Of a stretch of DNA of 30,292 nt, positions 1 through 7,110 are shown in pieces (positions within the stretch are counted from its first letter, which is position 1; each line of letters opens with the position of its first letter). The notes below the pieces were generated by a model that saw nothing but the letters and a program-made list of their open reading frames with translations, was not told where the DNA came from and did no database searches. A program made the position numbers and the translations under genes. The DNA is from JALVDI01 sp039186435 (GTDB taxonomy: Bacteria; Myxococcota_A; Polyangia; Polyangiales; Houyiibacteriaceae): assembly GCA_039186435.1 (NCBI GenBank), contig JBCDAA010000054.1, forward strand, positions 1 through 30,292. The letters are read 5' to 3'.

Positions 1-232
1 CGAACCTCCGAGCGAAGCGAGGCGCGAAGCGTCATTGGAGGGGGACCCGCGGGGATTCACTCCCCGTGGGGGGAGGTCTAGGGATAGACCTCCCAAAGGA
101 AACAGGTTCGCGGACAGCGCGAACCTCCGAGCGAAGCGAGGCGCGAAGCGTCATTGGAGGGGGGACCCACGGGGATTCACTCCCCGTGGGGGGAGGTCTA
201 GGCATAGACCTCCCAAAGGAAACAGGTTCGCT
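1..232. repeat. Two tandem copies of a ~119-bp hairpin-rich repeat
   Basis: Copy 1 is 1-119 and copy 2 starts at 120 and runs to about 232. They are nearly identical apart from a few substitutions and one extra G in the G-run of copy 2. Each copy carries three potential stem-loops. The first is a small one around GCGCGAAGCGTC. The second is a 10-bp stem at 46-70 (copy 1) and 166-190 (copy 2). The third is a perfect 10-bp stem with a 4-base loop at 71-94 and 191-214, abutting the second. In the second stem a G-T pair in copy 1 is an A-T pair in copy 2, so pairing is kept. A shortened copy lies at 1491-1560. The repeat may continue left of the window. Its nature is unknown; a REP/MITE-like dispersed element is one possibility. 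Confidence 0.9.
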
Positions 233-1486
233 GACGAGACCTTGGTCCTGGGCTGCTCGAAACCCCGCGGCCAGGTCATCGCCGTGGGCGCGCGCAAGAT
301 CGGCCGCGCGCTGAACACCGATCGTTTGAATCAGTTCGATCGCGCTCTCGCGGGTCACTCCGCCGGTCGCTCCGGCAAAGCGGCCCGACGCGACATCGAT
401 GAACGCTTCGTACCGCTCGACCGGCGTCAGGTGGTCGAGCGACTTCGGGTAGCGCCGATAGAGGGGAACTCCGTCGCGCTCGAGGGTGAGGCCGGACCTC
501 GTGTCGAGGCCGCTCCAACGTCGGCGTGCAGAGCCTGCGGCGGGAACTCCCAAGACGCTGACCGGAGCGAGACGACTCGCACTCAACTTGGTTGCAGCCG
601 CTTTTCGAGACGGCGTGAGCTCGCCAAAGACGTGGCACTTCCAGACGCGCTCTTCTTCCACAAACCCGCCGGTGACGAACGCAAGCTTCGCCGCTTCGCG
701 CTGGAGCGGCGGGTGGTCTACCTCGCCAAGGCGCAGCGCCGCGTCAAAGAGGCGCTCGTGGCACCCATGGGTTTCGCCAAGTTCCGCCAAGAGGTTCACG
801 GCGAAACCCGACTTGCCCAGGGAGCCCAGCCGGATCGGCGGACTTGGGAAACAAGGGAGCGCCTCGGAGACCGAGAGCAGCCAGTCCCCAAGAGGGGCGT
901 CCGCAGGGACGTCGCCGTGGCGCAGCTTCGCGACGGCCGCGGCACCTCGAAGCAGTGCGCTCGACGAGCGTTGCGCGCGAAGGTCACCCGAAGTGTCGGA
1001 GGCGTACACGCATCGTCCGAGCAGCGCACTCGCCGCCACGACCGGATCGTCGTCTGGACCCACGGTGTCAACGCGATGGCGAAGTTGAAAAGGGTCTGCG
1101 AGAGACGCGAGAAAGACAGCCGCTGCGGCAACCGGCGAGGCCGGGCTCTCCATCGCTCGCCCGACGAAGTCACCGAACTCGCGCACCACCGCCGCGAGTC
1201 GTTCGTGATCGGGCGGCGCTTCACCCGTGATCCACATCCGCATTGCTCCGTCGCACACGATGTCGGTAACGAGCGTGACGCGCGAGGCATGCGCTTCGCG
1301 GTGGACGTCGATGTAGGGCAGTACGCTTCGGAGAACGAAGTCCGCTTCGCCGCGCAGCTTTCCACCGAACCGGGTGTATCGCCGAAGGAGTTCGAAATCG
1401 CCTGCCCGTTCAGGAGATTCAGGGGCGAGCAGGCTGAGTTTGCGGAGCAGGATGGTGGTCTGCTCCCGTAGGGTTCGGACGCGCAT
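32..1486 (-). CDS. Hypothetical protein running into flanking repeats
   Basis: I do not recognise this protein. It is about 484 residues from the ATG at 1486, and its composition (leucine, alanine and acidic residues evenly spread) looks like a real soluble protein, whereas the opposite frame is an arginine-rich shadow. No signal peptide, membrane segment or catalytic motif is evident. A GTG at 1516 would add ten residues but lies inside a repeat copy (1491-1560), and neither start has a clear Shine-Dalgarno. The native C-terminus probably ends near the sequence AAQDQGLVSE. The last ~65 residues are translated from two tandem repeat copies, giving the twice-repeated EPVSFGRS...PRPPPTGSESP. 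The reading frame closes only because copy 1 lacks one G present in copy 2. The C-terminal tail therefore looks acquired, and the original stop may have been lost. Confidence 0.6.
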   Translation of the reverse strand: MRVRTLREQTTILLRKLSLLAPESPERAGDFELLRRYTRFGGKLRGEADFVLRSVLPYIDVHREAHASRVTLVTDIVCDGAMRMWITGEAPPDHERLAAVVREFGDFVGRAMESPASPVAAAAVFLASLADPFQLRHRVDTVGPDDDPVVAASALLGRCVYASDTSGDLRAQRSSSALLRGAAAVAKLRHGDVPADAPLGDWLLSVSEALPCFPSPPIRLGSLGKSGFAVNLLAELGETHGCHERLFDAALRLGEVDHPPLQREAAKLAFVTGGFVEEERVWKCHVFGELTPSRKAAATKLSASRLAPVSVLGVPAAGSARRRWSGLDTRSGLTLERDGVPLYRRYPKSLDHLTPVERYEAFIDVASGRFAGATGGVTRESAIELIQTIGVQRAADLARAHGDDLAAGFRAAQDQGLVSEPVSFGRSMPRPPPTGSESPWVPPPMTLRASLRSEVRAVREPVSFGRSIPRPPPTGSESPRVPLQ

Positions 1487-1490
1487 CTGT

Positions 1491-1560
1491 GAGCGGAGCG
1501 AGACGCGAAGCGTCACTGGTGGGGGAGAGGTCTAGGGATATAGACCTCCCAAAGAAACCA
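1491..1560. repeat. Third, shortened copy of the hairpin repeat
   Basis: This copy matches the start and end of the units at 1-232. It has the GAGCGAAGCGAGGCGCGAAGCGTC-like block (here with GACGC-GAA-GCGTC, a perfect 5-bp stem at 1502-1514) and the AGGTCTA/TAGACCT stem at 1528-1547. The middle 10-bp hairpin is missing. It sits on the 5' side of the minus-strand gene, so that gene is bracketed by copies in the same orientation. Confidence 0.75.
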
Positions 1561-1565
1561 GAGTT

Positions 1566-2714
1566 CTAGAAGATGCAGGCACCGTATTCGATGCCGTTGA
1601 AGATCAGCCCTGGGGCTGGGCCAAGACGGCCGCAGACGAAGCCGAAGCCAAGGCTCGAGCAGTCGTTGACCGCGATGCCGCGACGGCACCACTTGAGGCA
1701 CTGCGACCCACTCGCCGTGTTGATGCAGGCGAAGCCGCGCTGACAGTTCGTGTCGTCGACACAGACCGAGCCTTGGCCGCCGGTTCCGACGGGGCCCGCG
1801 CAGTCGGTCAGGCGCCGGCCGGACATCTCTTCGAAGATCGAGCACGCCGACGTTGCGGAACAGCCCGTCTGCGTCACAGGGTCGCAGTTGGAGGTGCAGA
1901 GGTTGTCCGGCCCGCCCAGGTTGATGATGCAGACGTCGCCGGGTCCTGCGCTGCAGTCCGCGTCGCTGTTGCACCAGCGCTTGCACTGCCCGACGGGCGC
2001 AGCGGCGGTGCCGACGTTGACGCAGCCGTTGCCGGGCACGCATTGCACCGCGGCGCAGTCTCCACCTTCCGGGACCGTTCCCGCCGGGCTGCAGGTGCGG
2101 TCGCCAGCGGGCGTGAGGTAACAGCCTTGGCCGGTCGGACATCCGCACTGAGGCGCGGTAAGCTGGCACGGCATCTCGGTGCAACTCGGATCCCCACATC
2201 CGCGACCAGGGATGCAGGTAAGGCCCGGCAGGCACATGGTACTGTCCGGCGTGTGAGTGCACGCGCTCGCCGCACAGCTGTCGATCGTGCAGGCGACGCC
2301 GTCGTCGCACACCATGGGTGTTCCCGGAACGCAGCTTCCAGCAACACAGGTCTCGACGCCATTGCACGCGTCGCCATCGTCGCAGGAGGTTCCCGTGCAG
2401 CCCGCGTCCATCGGTGCCGCGTCGAATCCGGCGTCGAAGCCAGCGTCGGTTCCGCTGTCCGATTCGCCGGCGTCGACGCCCACGGAGGTGTCGAGCACGT
2501 CGCTGTCGAGGGCGCCGCTGTCGACGGTTCCCGTGTCGGGCACCCCGCTGTCGACGCCGCCGCTATCGACGGTGCCGGAGTCAGGCGCTCCGCTATCCGG
2601 GGACGTTCCTGTGTCGCGGGTACCGGAGTCCGTGCTTGGACGACCGCCACCACCACCAGCTGCGCACGCCATCAGCGAAGCCGACAGCGAGACCATCAAA
2701 ACTTTTCGAACCAT
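1566..2714 (-). CDS. Cys-rich surface lipoprotein
   Basis: Predicted lipoprotein of 382 residues from the ATG at 2714. The N-terminus MVRKVLMVSLSASLMAC is a lipoprotein signal with C17 as the lipidated residue, so I reject the upstream start at 2774, which would bury the signal. After C17 come a Gly run and a low-complexity linker to about residue 105, built of DSG, DTG and DAG units. The rest is Cys-rich, with CDDGxxC-type repeats (for example CDDGVACTIDSC) like those of myxobacterial Cys-rich proteins, and many likely disulfides. It probably sits in the outer membrane or on the surface with a stalk-like linker. No enzymatic motif is visible. It is divergent from the gene starting at 2804 and its exact role is unknown. 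Confidence 0.85.
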   Translation of the reverse strand: MVRKVLMVSLSASLMACAAGGGGGRPSTDSGTRDTGTSPDSGAPDSGTVDSGGVDSGVPDTGTVDSGALDSDVLDTSVGVDAGESDSGTDAGFDAGFDAAPMDAGCTGTSCDDGDACNGVETCVAGSCVPGTPMVCDDGVACTIDSCAASACTHTPDSTMCLPGLTCIPGRGCGDPSCTEMPCQLTAPQCGCPTGQGCYLTPAGDRTCSPAGTVPEGGDCAAVQCVPGNGCVNVGTAAAPVGQCKRWCNSDADCSAGPGDVCIINLGGPDNLCTSNCDPVTQTGCSATSACSIFEEMSGRRLTDCAGPVGTGGQGSVCVDDTNCQRGFACINTASGSQCLKWCRRGIAVNDCSSLGFGFVCGRLGPAPGLIFNGIEYGACIF

Positions 2715-2739
2715 CACAACCCACCAAAGGAAGTACGAA

Positions 2740-2764
2740 TTGAGCAACATACGATTCGGCTCAA
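2740..2764. promoter_or_regulatory. Inverted repeat in divergent intergenic region
   Basis: TTGAGC at 2740-2745 and GCTCAA at 2759-2764 form a perfect 6-bp inverted repeat with a 13-base spacer, in the 89-bp gap between divergent genes (starts at 2714 and 2804). This spacing fits a dimeric regulator site, but a repeat this short could arise by chance. No confident -35/-10 pair was identified. Confidence 0.3.
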
Positions 2765-2803
2765 GAGCAGGCAAACGCTCACGCCGGATTTACAGGGGTT
2801 TGC

Positions 2804-4093
2804 ATGACGGTCGTTCCCGCGCGGCTCGCCTTTGGATCACGCGGCGTGCTGGTGGGCTGGAAGTCGCCTTTGGGGGCGGCGTGGGCGCAATTTTCAAGTC
2901 CGCTTGCGCTTAAGCCGACGGACTGCCGCTTGCTCGGATCCTTCGGGCGGTCGGCTCGCGTGGCGTGGTGGGGCGATCGTCCGGTCGCGTTGACCCGCGG
3001 CGAGGCAACGCCGCGCGCGCTCGAGGTGCCGGAGGCGAGGATCCTCGAGGTCGCAGGCGGTGGCGATCTCTGGACCGCGTGGGTGAGCGATCGCGTCATG
3101 CTGCGGAAGGGGTCGGAAGGCGCGAAGGCCGTTGCGCCCGCGGGCACCCTGAAGGCGCTTCGGGTCGTGCCGCTCTCGGGGGGCGCGCTCGTCGTTGGGT
3201 TCGGCGAAGGAAGTCTGCGCGTGATTCGGAGTGGGCCGACGTCGGTCGCGTATCAACATCCGATCGAGGCGCCGATTCGCGCGATCGATGCGTGCCGCGC
3301 GGGTGGCCGTGCCGTGGTTGCGTTTGAGGATCAGCGCGGCGTGCACCTCGCCGTGCTGGATGCCCAAGGCCGCATGCGGGAGCGCCCCTATCTGCTTGCC
3401 GACTACGCACGAGACCCCGCCGTGCTGTGGGTGGAGTCGACCTTTGCGCTCGCAACGAGAGACGACGACGGCGTTTCCGTCCGTCTCGGCGGCGACGCGC
3501 CGGTGCTTCACTGGCCCTCGGTGTCGGGTCCCTTTGCGCTAGCGCGCTGGCGTCAGCGCATCGTGCTCGTGCAGGTCGCCCTCGATGGGGACGGAGCGCG
3601 CGTACGTTTTCGAATGGCCAAGCCCGACGGAAGCGAACGTGACGAACACGAGGTGGACTGCGCGCCCCAGGAGGCTGGCCTTCGCCGTCGGCAGCTCGCC
3701 GTGCGAGAGCTCTTGCTCGCACTCCCGACGATGTTGCGAACCTCGGGGTATCGCGGCGCGGCGCTCCCCAACGTGGGTCCAAGCGGTTGTGACGCGGAGT
3801 ACGTGGACGGAGGAACGACGATTCACATTCGTGCCCACCTCTCGGAGAAGGGCCCGATCCGTCTCGCGCTCTCCCTGGGCGCGCCGCCTCGTCCCTACGA
3901 ACCCTCGCTCTGGAGTCGCTTTCGTCGTCCTGAAGTGCCTCCGGCGATTGTTGAGCACCTGAGTGAAGGCGAAGAGGTTGTCCGTTTCGAGGAGGAGGGT
4001 GGCGTGTGGCTCGATGTGAAAGTCGCCGAGCTACCGGCGCCAGCCCGGCTCGCCGCGTGGATTCGTGCGATTCGCGAGTTCCACGAGCGATGA
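2804..4093 (+). CDS. Hypothetical protein, probable beta-propeller-like
   Basis: Unrecognised protein of 429 residues. The ATG at 2804 is preceded by an AGGGG Shine-Dalgarno at suitable spacing. No signal peptide is seen. Roughly the first 280 residues consist of short beta-type segments of the form 'R/A-V-W-x(n)-G-x-V-x-L' (for example RVAWWGDRPVALTRGE, GALVVGFGEGSLRVIR, GRAVVAFEDQRGVHLAVLD), suggesting a WD40/propeller-like fold. The C-terminal third (about 290-429) looks like a separate alpha/beta domain ending in a helix (ARLAAWIRAIREFHER). Its function is unknown. The next gene starts 41 bases downstream on the same strand, so co-transcription is possible. Confidence 0.75.
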   Translation: MTVVPARLAFGSRGVLVGWKSPLGAAWAQFSSPLALKPTDCRLLGSFGRSARVAWWGDRPVALTRGEATPRALEVPEARILEVAGGGDLWTAWVSDRVMLRKGSEGAKAVAPAGTLKALRVVPLSGGALVVGFGEGSLRVIRSGPTSVAYQHPIEAPIRAIDACRAGGRAVVAFEDQRGVHLAVLDAQGRMRERPYLLADYARDPAVLWVESTFALATRDDDGVSVRLGGDAPVLHWPSVSGPFALARWRQRIVLVQVALDGDGARVRFRMAKPDGSERDEHEVDCAPQEAGLRRRQLAVRELLLALPTMLRTSGYRGAALPNVGPSGCDAEYVDGGTTIHIRAHLSEKGPIRLALSLGAPPRPYEPSLWSRFRRPEVPPAIVEHLSEGEEVVRFEEEGGVWLDVKVAELPAPARLAAWIRAIREFHER

Positions 4094-4108
4094 GGTCTAT
4101 CGCCGCGG

Positions 4109-4131
4109 CGCGAGTTGCGGGATAACTCGCG
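4109..4131 (+). other. Stem-loop abutting a GTG start
   Basis: CGCGAGTT (4109-4116) and AACTCGCG (4124-4131) form a perfect 8-bp stem with a 7-base loop, ending three bases before the GTG start at 4135. No T-tract follows, so it is not a standard intrinsic terminator. If the start is right, this hairpin occupies the place of a ribosome binding site. Confidence 0.5.
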
Positions 4132-4134
4132 GGC

Positions 4135-5088
4135 GTGTCTCTTCCCTACTTGCTCGATCAAGCCGTGCGTCAGAGCGGCGTCTTGATCGCCCGCCTCGCC
4201 ACGGTGGGCGGCAAGCGCGTGAAGTTGGCGGAGGTCGAAAACCAGCTCTTCTTTGCGGTCACCGAGGAGCTCGAGCGGCTCGGCATCGGCCGCAAGGTGG
4301 GCGCCGATATGTTTGGGATGGCGCTCCGCTCGTACCTTCGAAAGATCAACCGCATCAAACAATCGCACGCGTCGGCGGGGCGGTCGCTTTGGGAGCTGGT
4401 CTTTGCCCACATCTCCGAGCATGCGCCGGTGAGCCGCGCGAAGATCTTGCTGCGCTTCAGCCACGAAGACGACGTCCTTCTCCGGGGGGTTCTCCACGAC
4501 CTTGTCGAGAGCGGCATGCTTCGACGCGCCGGTGAAGGTGCGCAGGTCACCTATGCGCCAAGCGATCCCGAATCGCTTTCGCAGTCGCAGCTGGAAGCCG
4601 CGCAGGACGCGCTGGTGTGGGCGGCGATCTATCGGCACGGACCGGTCGAGCGGGAGGCGCTCCTGCGCCTCGCGAGTTTGCGCGCGAAGCAGCTCGAGGG
4701 CTCCCTTGAGCGACTGCTTGGCGACGCGCGCATCGAGCGTTCCGGCGAGGAATTTTCGGCGCGTAGTTTTCTGGTGGAGCGGGATGCGGCGGTCGGCTGG
4801 GAGGCCGCCGTCTTCGATCACCTGCACGCGGTCATCGCGACGGTGGTTCAAAAGCTCACCCCCGAGGTGCCGCAGGCGCTGCGGGATGCGACGGGCGGGA
4901 GCACGTACACGATCGATCTCGCCGCGGACCACCCGTTGCGCGACGAGGCGCTGGCGCTTCTGGAGCGTTTTCGCGAGGAAGCCGCCGCGCTTCGAGCGCG
5001 GGTGGAGGCCCACAACGAGGAAAACGGTCAGGGATCGCAGCCGGAGCGGCTGGTGCTCTATGCCGGCCAGCGTGTGGAGCGCTCTTAG
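4135..5088 (+). CDS. Hypothetical helical protein, possible winged-helix
   Basis: Protein of 317 residues starting at GTG 4135; no Shine-Dalgarno is visible because a stem-loop lies directly upstream. It has no signal peptide or membrane segment and is rich in predicted helix. Two stretches resemble winged-helix modules: about residues 83-140 (LWELVFAHISEHAPVSRAKI, then a segment with VLHDLVESGMLRR) and about 155-205 (ALVWAAIYRHGPVEREALLR, then LEGSLERLLGDARIERSG). Both follow the helix-turn-helix-wing order seen in transcription factors and in condensin-loader or ScpB-like proteins. This resemblance is by eye only. The C-terminal ~60 residues form a long charged helix. It could be a DNA-binding regulator, but the function is unknown. 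Confidence 0.7.
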   Translation: MSLPYLLDQAVRQSGVLIARLATVGGKRVKLAEVENQLFFAVTEELERLGIGRKVGADMFGMALRSYLRKINRIKQSHASAGRSLWELVFAHISEHAPVSRAKILLRFSHEDDVLLRGVLHDLVESGMLRRAGEGAQVTYAPSDPESLSQSQLEAAQDALVWAAIYRHGPVEREALLRLASLRAKQLEGSLERLLGDARIERSGEEFSARSFLVERDAAVGWEAAVFDHLHAVIATVVQKLTPEVPQALRDATGGSTYTIDLAADHPLRDEALALLERFREEAAALRARVEAHNEENGQGSQPERLVLYAGQRVERS

Positions 5089-5097
5089 ATCTCTCCA

Positions 5098-5117
5098 GGG
5101 GGTGACTTTTCGGTCAC
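5098..5117 (+). repeat. GGGTGAC/GTCAC intergenic palindrome
   Basis: GTGAC at 5102-5106 and GTCAC at 5113-5117 flank a TTTTCG loop and are preceded by a G-run. The same arrangement recurs at 7057-7080. It lies between the stop at 5088 and the TTG start at 5156. It may be a terminator-like or dispersed short palindrome; no T-tract follows. Confidence 0.5.
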
Positions 5118-5155
5118 TTGCAGGCCGGCGCCGGTTTCCAAGAAGCTAGGGCGCT

Positions 5156-7000
5156 TTGGCTCAACGGCAGTTCTATCGCCTGTTCGCACTCGCAGCGTTT
5201 GTGGTCGCGTGCGGAGGACCCTCCACAGGAAGCGAGTCGCATTTTCTGGAGCGGTGCCAGGAAGGGCGCTGCCCTGAGGAGCTCGCCTGCGTCTGCGGCG
5301 TTTGCACCCGATCGTGTCGCGACGCGAGCGCGTGCGAAGGTGGGGCGGAGTGCGTGGGGGCGACCGAGGTGGACGCGCCGGCGTGCGACGAATCGGCGGC
5401 GAACGTTCCGAGGTTTTGCGCAGCGCTCTGCGACCGCTCGGAAGACTGCAGCGGTCTGGGCGCACGACACGTCTGCGAAGAGGGTCGCTGCGTCGCGGAT
5501 CGCACTTACGAGCGCGAGGAGCTCGCCCTCGCGCCAACCTCGGAGTGCACGGAGGACAGTCCAACACCGGAGCGAATTCTCTACGTCTGTGACTGCGCGG
5601 CGGGCGCGGACGCCGGATGCCAAGCCGGTGACGACGGTGGTTCCGGTGCCGTGGATGCACCGCTTCGGACTCTTGCCGCTGCGATCGCTGCGGAGGACTT
5701 TCGCGCGGCGGGGGGCGCGATCGCGCTGTGTCGTGGTGGCGTGTTCGAGGTCGATGCGCTCGCCGTGGATGCCGCGTGTACCGAAGCCGCTCCCTGCAGG
5801 CTCCAGGACTATTACCCCTCGGATGATTTCGCCCTTGCGCGTCCTCGCATCAACTCGGGATCGGATGGCATCGCCGCCGGCAGCGCGAACCTAGAGATCC
5901 GGAACCTGCGCCTCGAAGGCGCGAGCACGGGCGAAGGTGTCGAGGTCCTTCCTGGAAGCTCGGCAATCGCCCTCTGCGGCATCTCCATCGCGGGCTACGA
6001 ACTCGGCGTCAGTGCACTCCAAGGGGCGAGCACGTCCACCGGCGTCACGATCGCGGACGCGTTGATCGCGGGGAACGGTAACGAAGGCATTCAAGGGGCC
6101 GCGGACGATTTGCGAATCTCCCGGGCTACGCTTCGCGACAACGGCGTGGCGTTTGACGACACGATCGCAGCGGTCGATATCTCCGCGGCGAGTCCCGTTC
6201 GAAACCTCCGCATTGAGGACTCGGTGTTCGGCATTCACGGGGCGGACGGCAACGAATGCAACTCGCGGATGGTGCAGGTGAGCGGCACCGTCAGCGAGCT
6301 TCGGGTGGTCGACAGCGTCTTTGGCGACGAATCCATGGACTCCACGCAAGGCTGCTGGGGCGTCGTAGTGGGAAGCGCGCACGACGCGCTCGTCGATGTG
6401 GCGGATGATGTCGTCGTCGCGCGGAATCGCTTCGTCAATCTTGGGTTGACCGCGATCGGGCTGACCGGCTGCGCCAACTGCACCGTCGAAAACAACGCCA
6501 TCACGCACCGCGGCGACGCGAAGGCCATCTCCGTGCCCGCGCGGCTCGTCGACGTCTCCGACGGTCCCATCGACAACGTGCGCGTGCAGAACAACTCGAT
6601 CTACCTCGAAGGCGCCACCGAATCCGTCGGCGTCTTTGCGGCGGCGCCGGCCGGGGTCCTCACGCTTCTCAACAACGCGGTCCGCTACGAGGTCGCGGCG
6701 CCGCTGAGCGCCTGTTTCGACCTCGCCTTCGACGGCGACGACACCTCGGACTTCAACCTCTGCTGGCGGCCCGACGGCGCGCCGGTCTTCGAGTTAAATC
6801 GCGGCGACCTCGCGACCTGGCAGGGCGAAGGGCAGGACGCGAATTCGTTCGTCGCCGATCCGCTCTTCGTCGGGCCTTTCGATCTTCGCACGAGTGACGA
6901 GGCATCGCCGCTGGTCGACAACGGTTCGCCAGGTGGAGCCGCCGATGCACTCGGAGGATCGCGGGACGCGTCCCCCGACATCGGCGCGTTCGAGCGCTGA
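5156..7000 (+). CDS. Beta-helix repeat lipoprotein
   Basis: Predicted lipoprotein of 614 residues starting at TTG 5156, with AGGG upstream. The signal MAQRQFYRLFALAAFVVAC places the lipidated cysteine at C19. Residues ~30-120 are Cys-rich (CxxxxCPEELACVCGVC and similar). From about residue 160 the protein reads as a right-handed parallel beta-helix: 'VDAPLRTLAAAIAAE' is typical of the cap of pectate-lyase-like/DUF1565 proteins. It is followed by many rungs of the type 'L-x-I-x-x-S-V/L-x-x-N-x' (LEIRNLRLEGA, LRISRATLRDNG, VVARNRFVNLG, CTVENNAITHRG, VRVQNNSIYLEG). The C-terminus SPDIGAFER is the usual end of such proteins. It is probably a surface polysaccharide-binding, adhesive or lyase-like protein; no catalytic residues can be assigned. 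Confidence 0.88.
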   Translation: MAQRQFYRLFALAAFVVACGGPSTGSESHFLERCQEGRCPEELACVCGVCTRSCRDASACEGGAECVGATEVDAPACDESAANVPRFCAALCDRSEDCSGLGARHVCEEGRCVADRTYEREELALAPTSECTEDSPTPERILYVCDCAAGADAGCQAGDDGGSGAVDAPLRTLAAAIAAEDFRAAGGAIALCRGGVFEVDALAVDAACTEAAPCRLQDYYPSDDFALARPRINSGSDGIAAGSANLEIRNLRLEGASTGEGVEVLPGSSAIALCGISIAGYELGVSALQGASTSTGVTIADALIAGNGNEGIQGAADDLRISRATLRDNGVAFDDTIAAVDISAASPVRNLRIEDSVFGIHGADGNECNSRMVQVSGTVSELRVVDSVFGDESMDSTQGCWGVVVGSAHDALVDVADDVVVARNRFVNLGLTAIGLTGCANCTVENNAITHRGDAKAISVPARLVDVSDGPIDNVRVQNNSIYLEGATESVGVFAAAPAGVLTLLNNAVRYEVAAPLSACFDLAFDGDDTSDFNLCWRPDGAPVFELNRGDLATWQGEGQDANSFVADPLFVGPFDLRTSDEASPLVDNGSPGGAADALGGSRDASPDIGAFER

Positions 7001-7014
7001 GGGGTGGTTGACGC

Positions 7015-7080
7015 GGGTGACGGAGAAGGGGTGACGGAGAAGGGGTGACGGAGAAGGGGTGACTTTGGGGTCACTCCCCT
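7015..7080. repeat. Triple 14-bp tandem repeat plus palindrome
   Basis: The unit GGGTGACGGAGAAG occurs three times in a row (7015-7028, 7029-7042, 7043-7056). It then runs into GGGTGACTTTGGGGTCAC, a palindrome (GTGAC/GTCAC stem) flanked by GGGG and CCCC, ending near 7080. The partial unit GGGTGAC is shared by the repeat and the palindrome, so the tandem array may have grown out of the palindrome's left arm. Confidence 0.85.
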
Positions 7081-7110
7081 TGAGTGCGGCGGGAACGCAA
7101 CACTGCGCTC

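Noticed and set aside
1..232. A possible CRISPR array
   Set aside because: The units are ~119 bp and contiguous with no unique spacers between short repeats, and no cas genes are present.
35..1471. A 478-residue plus-strand ORF opposite the first gene
   Set aside because: Its product is arginine-rich with no natural domain pattern. It mirrors the minus-strand gene, as expected of GC-rich shadows.
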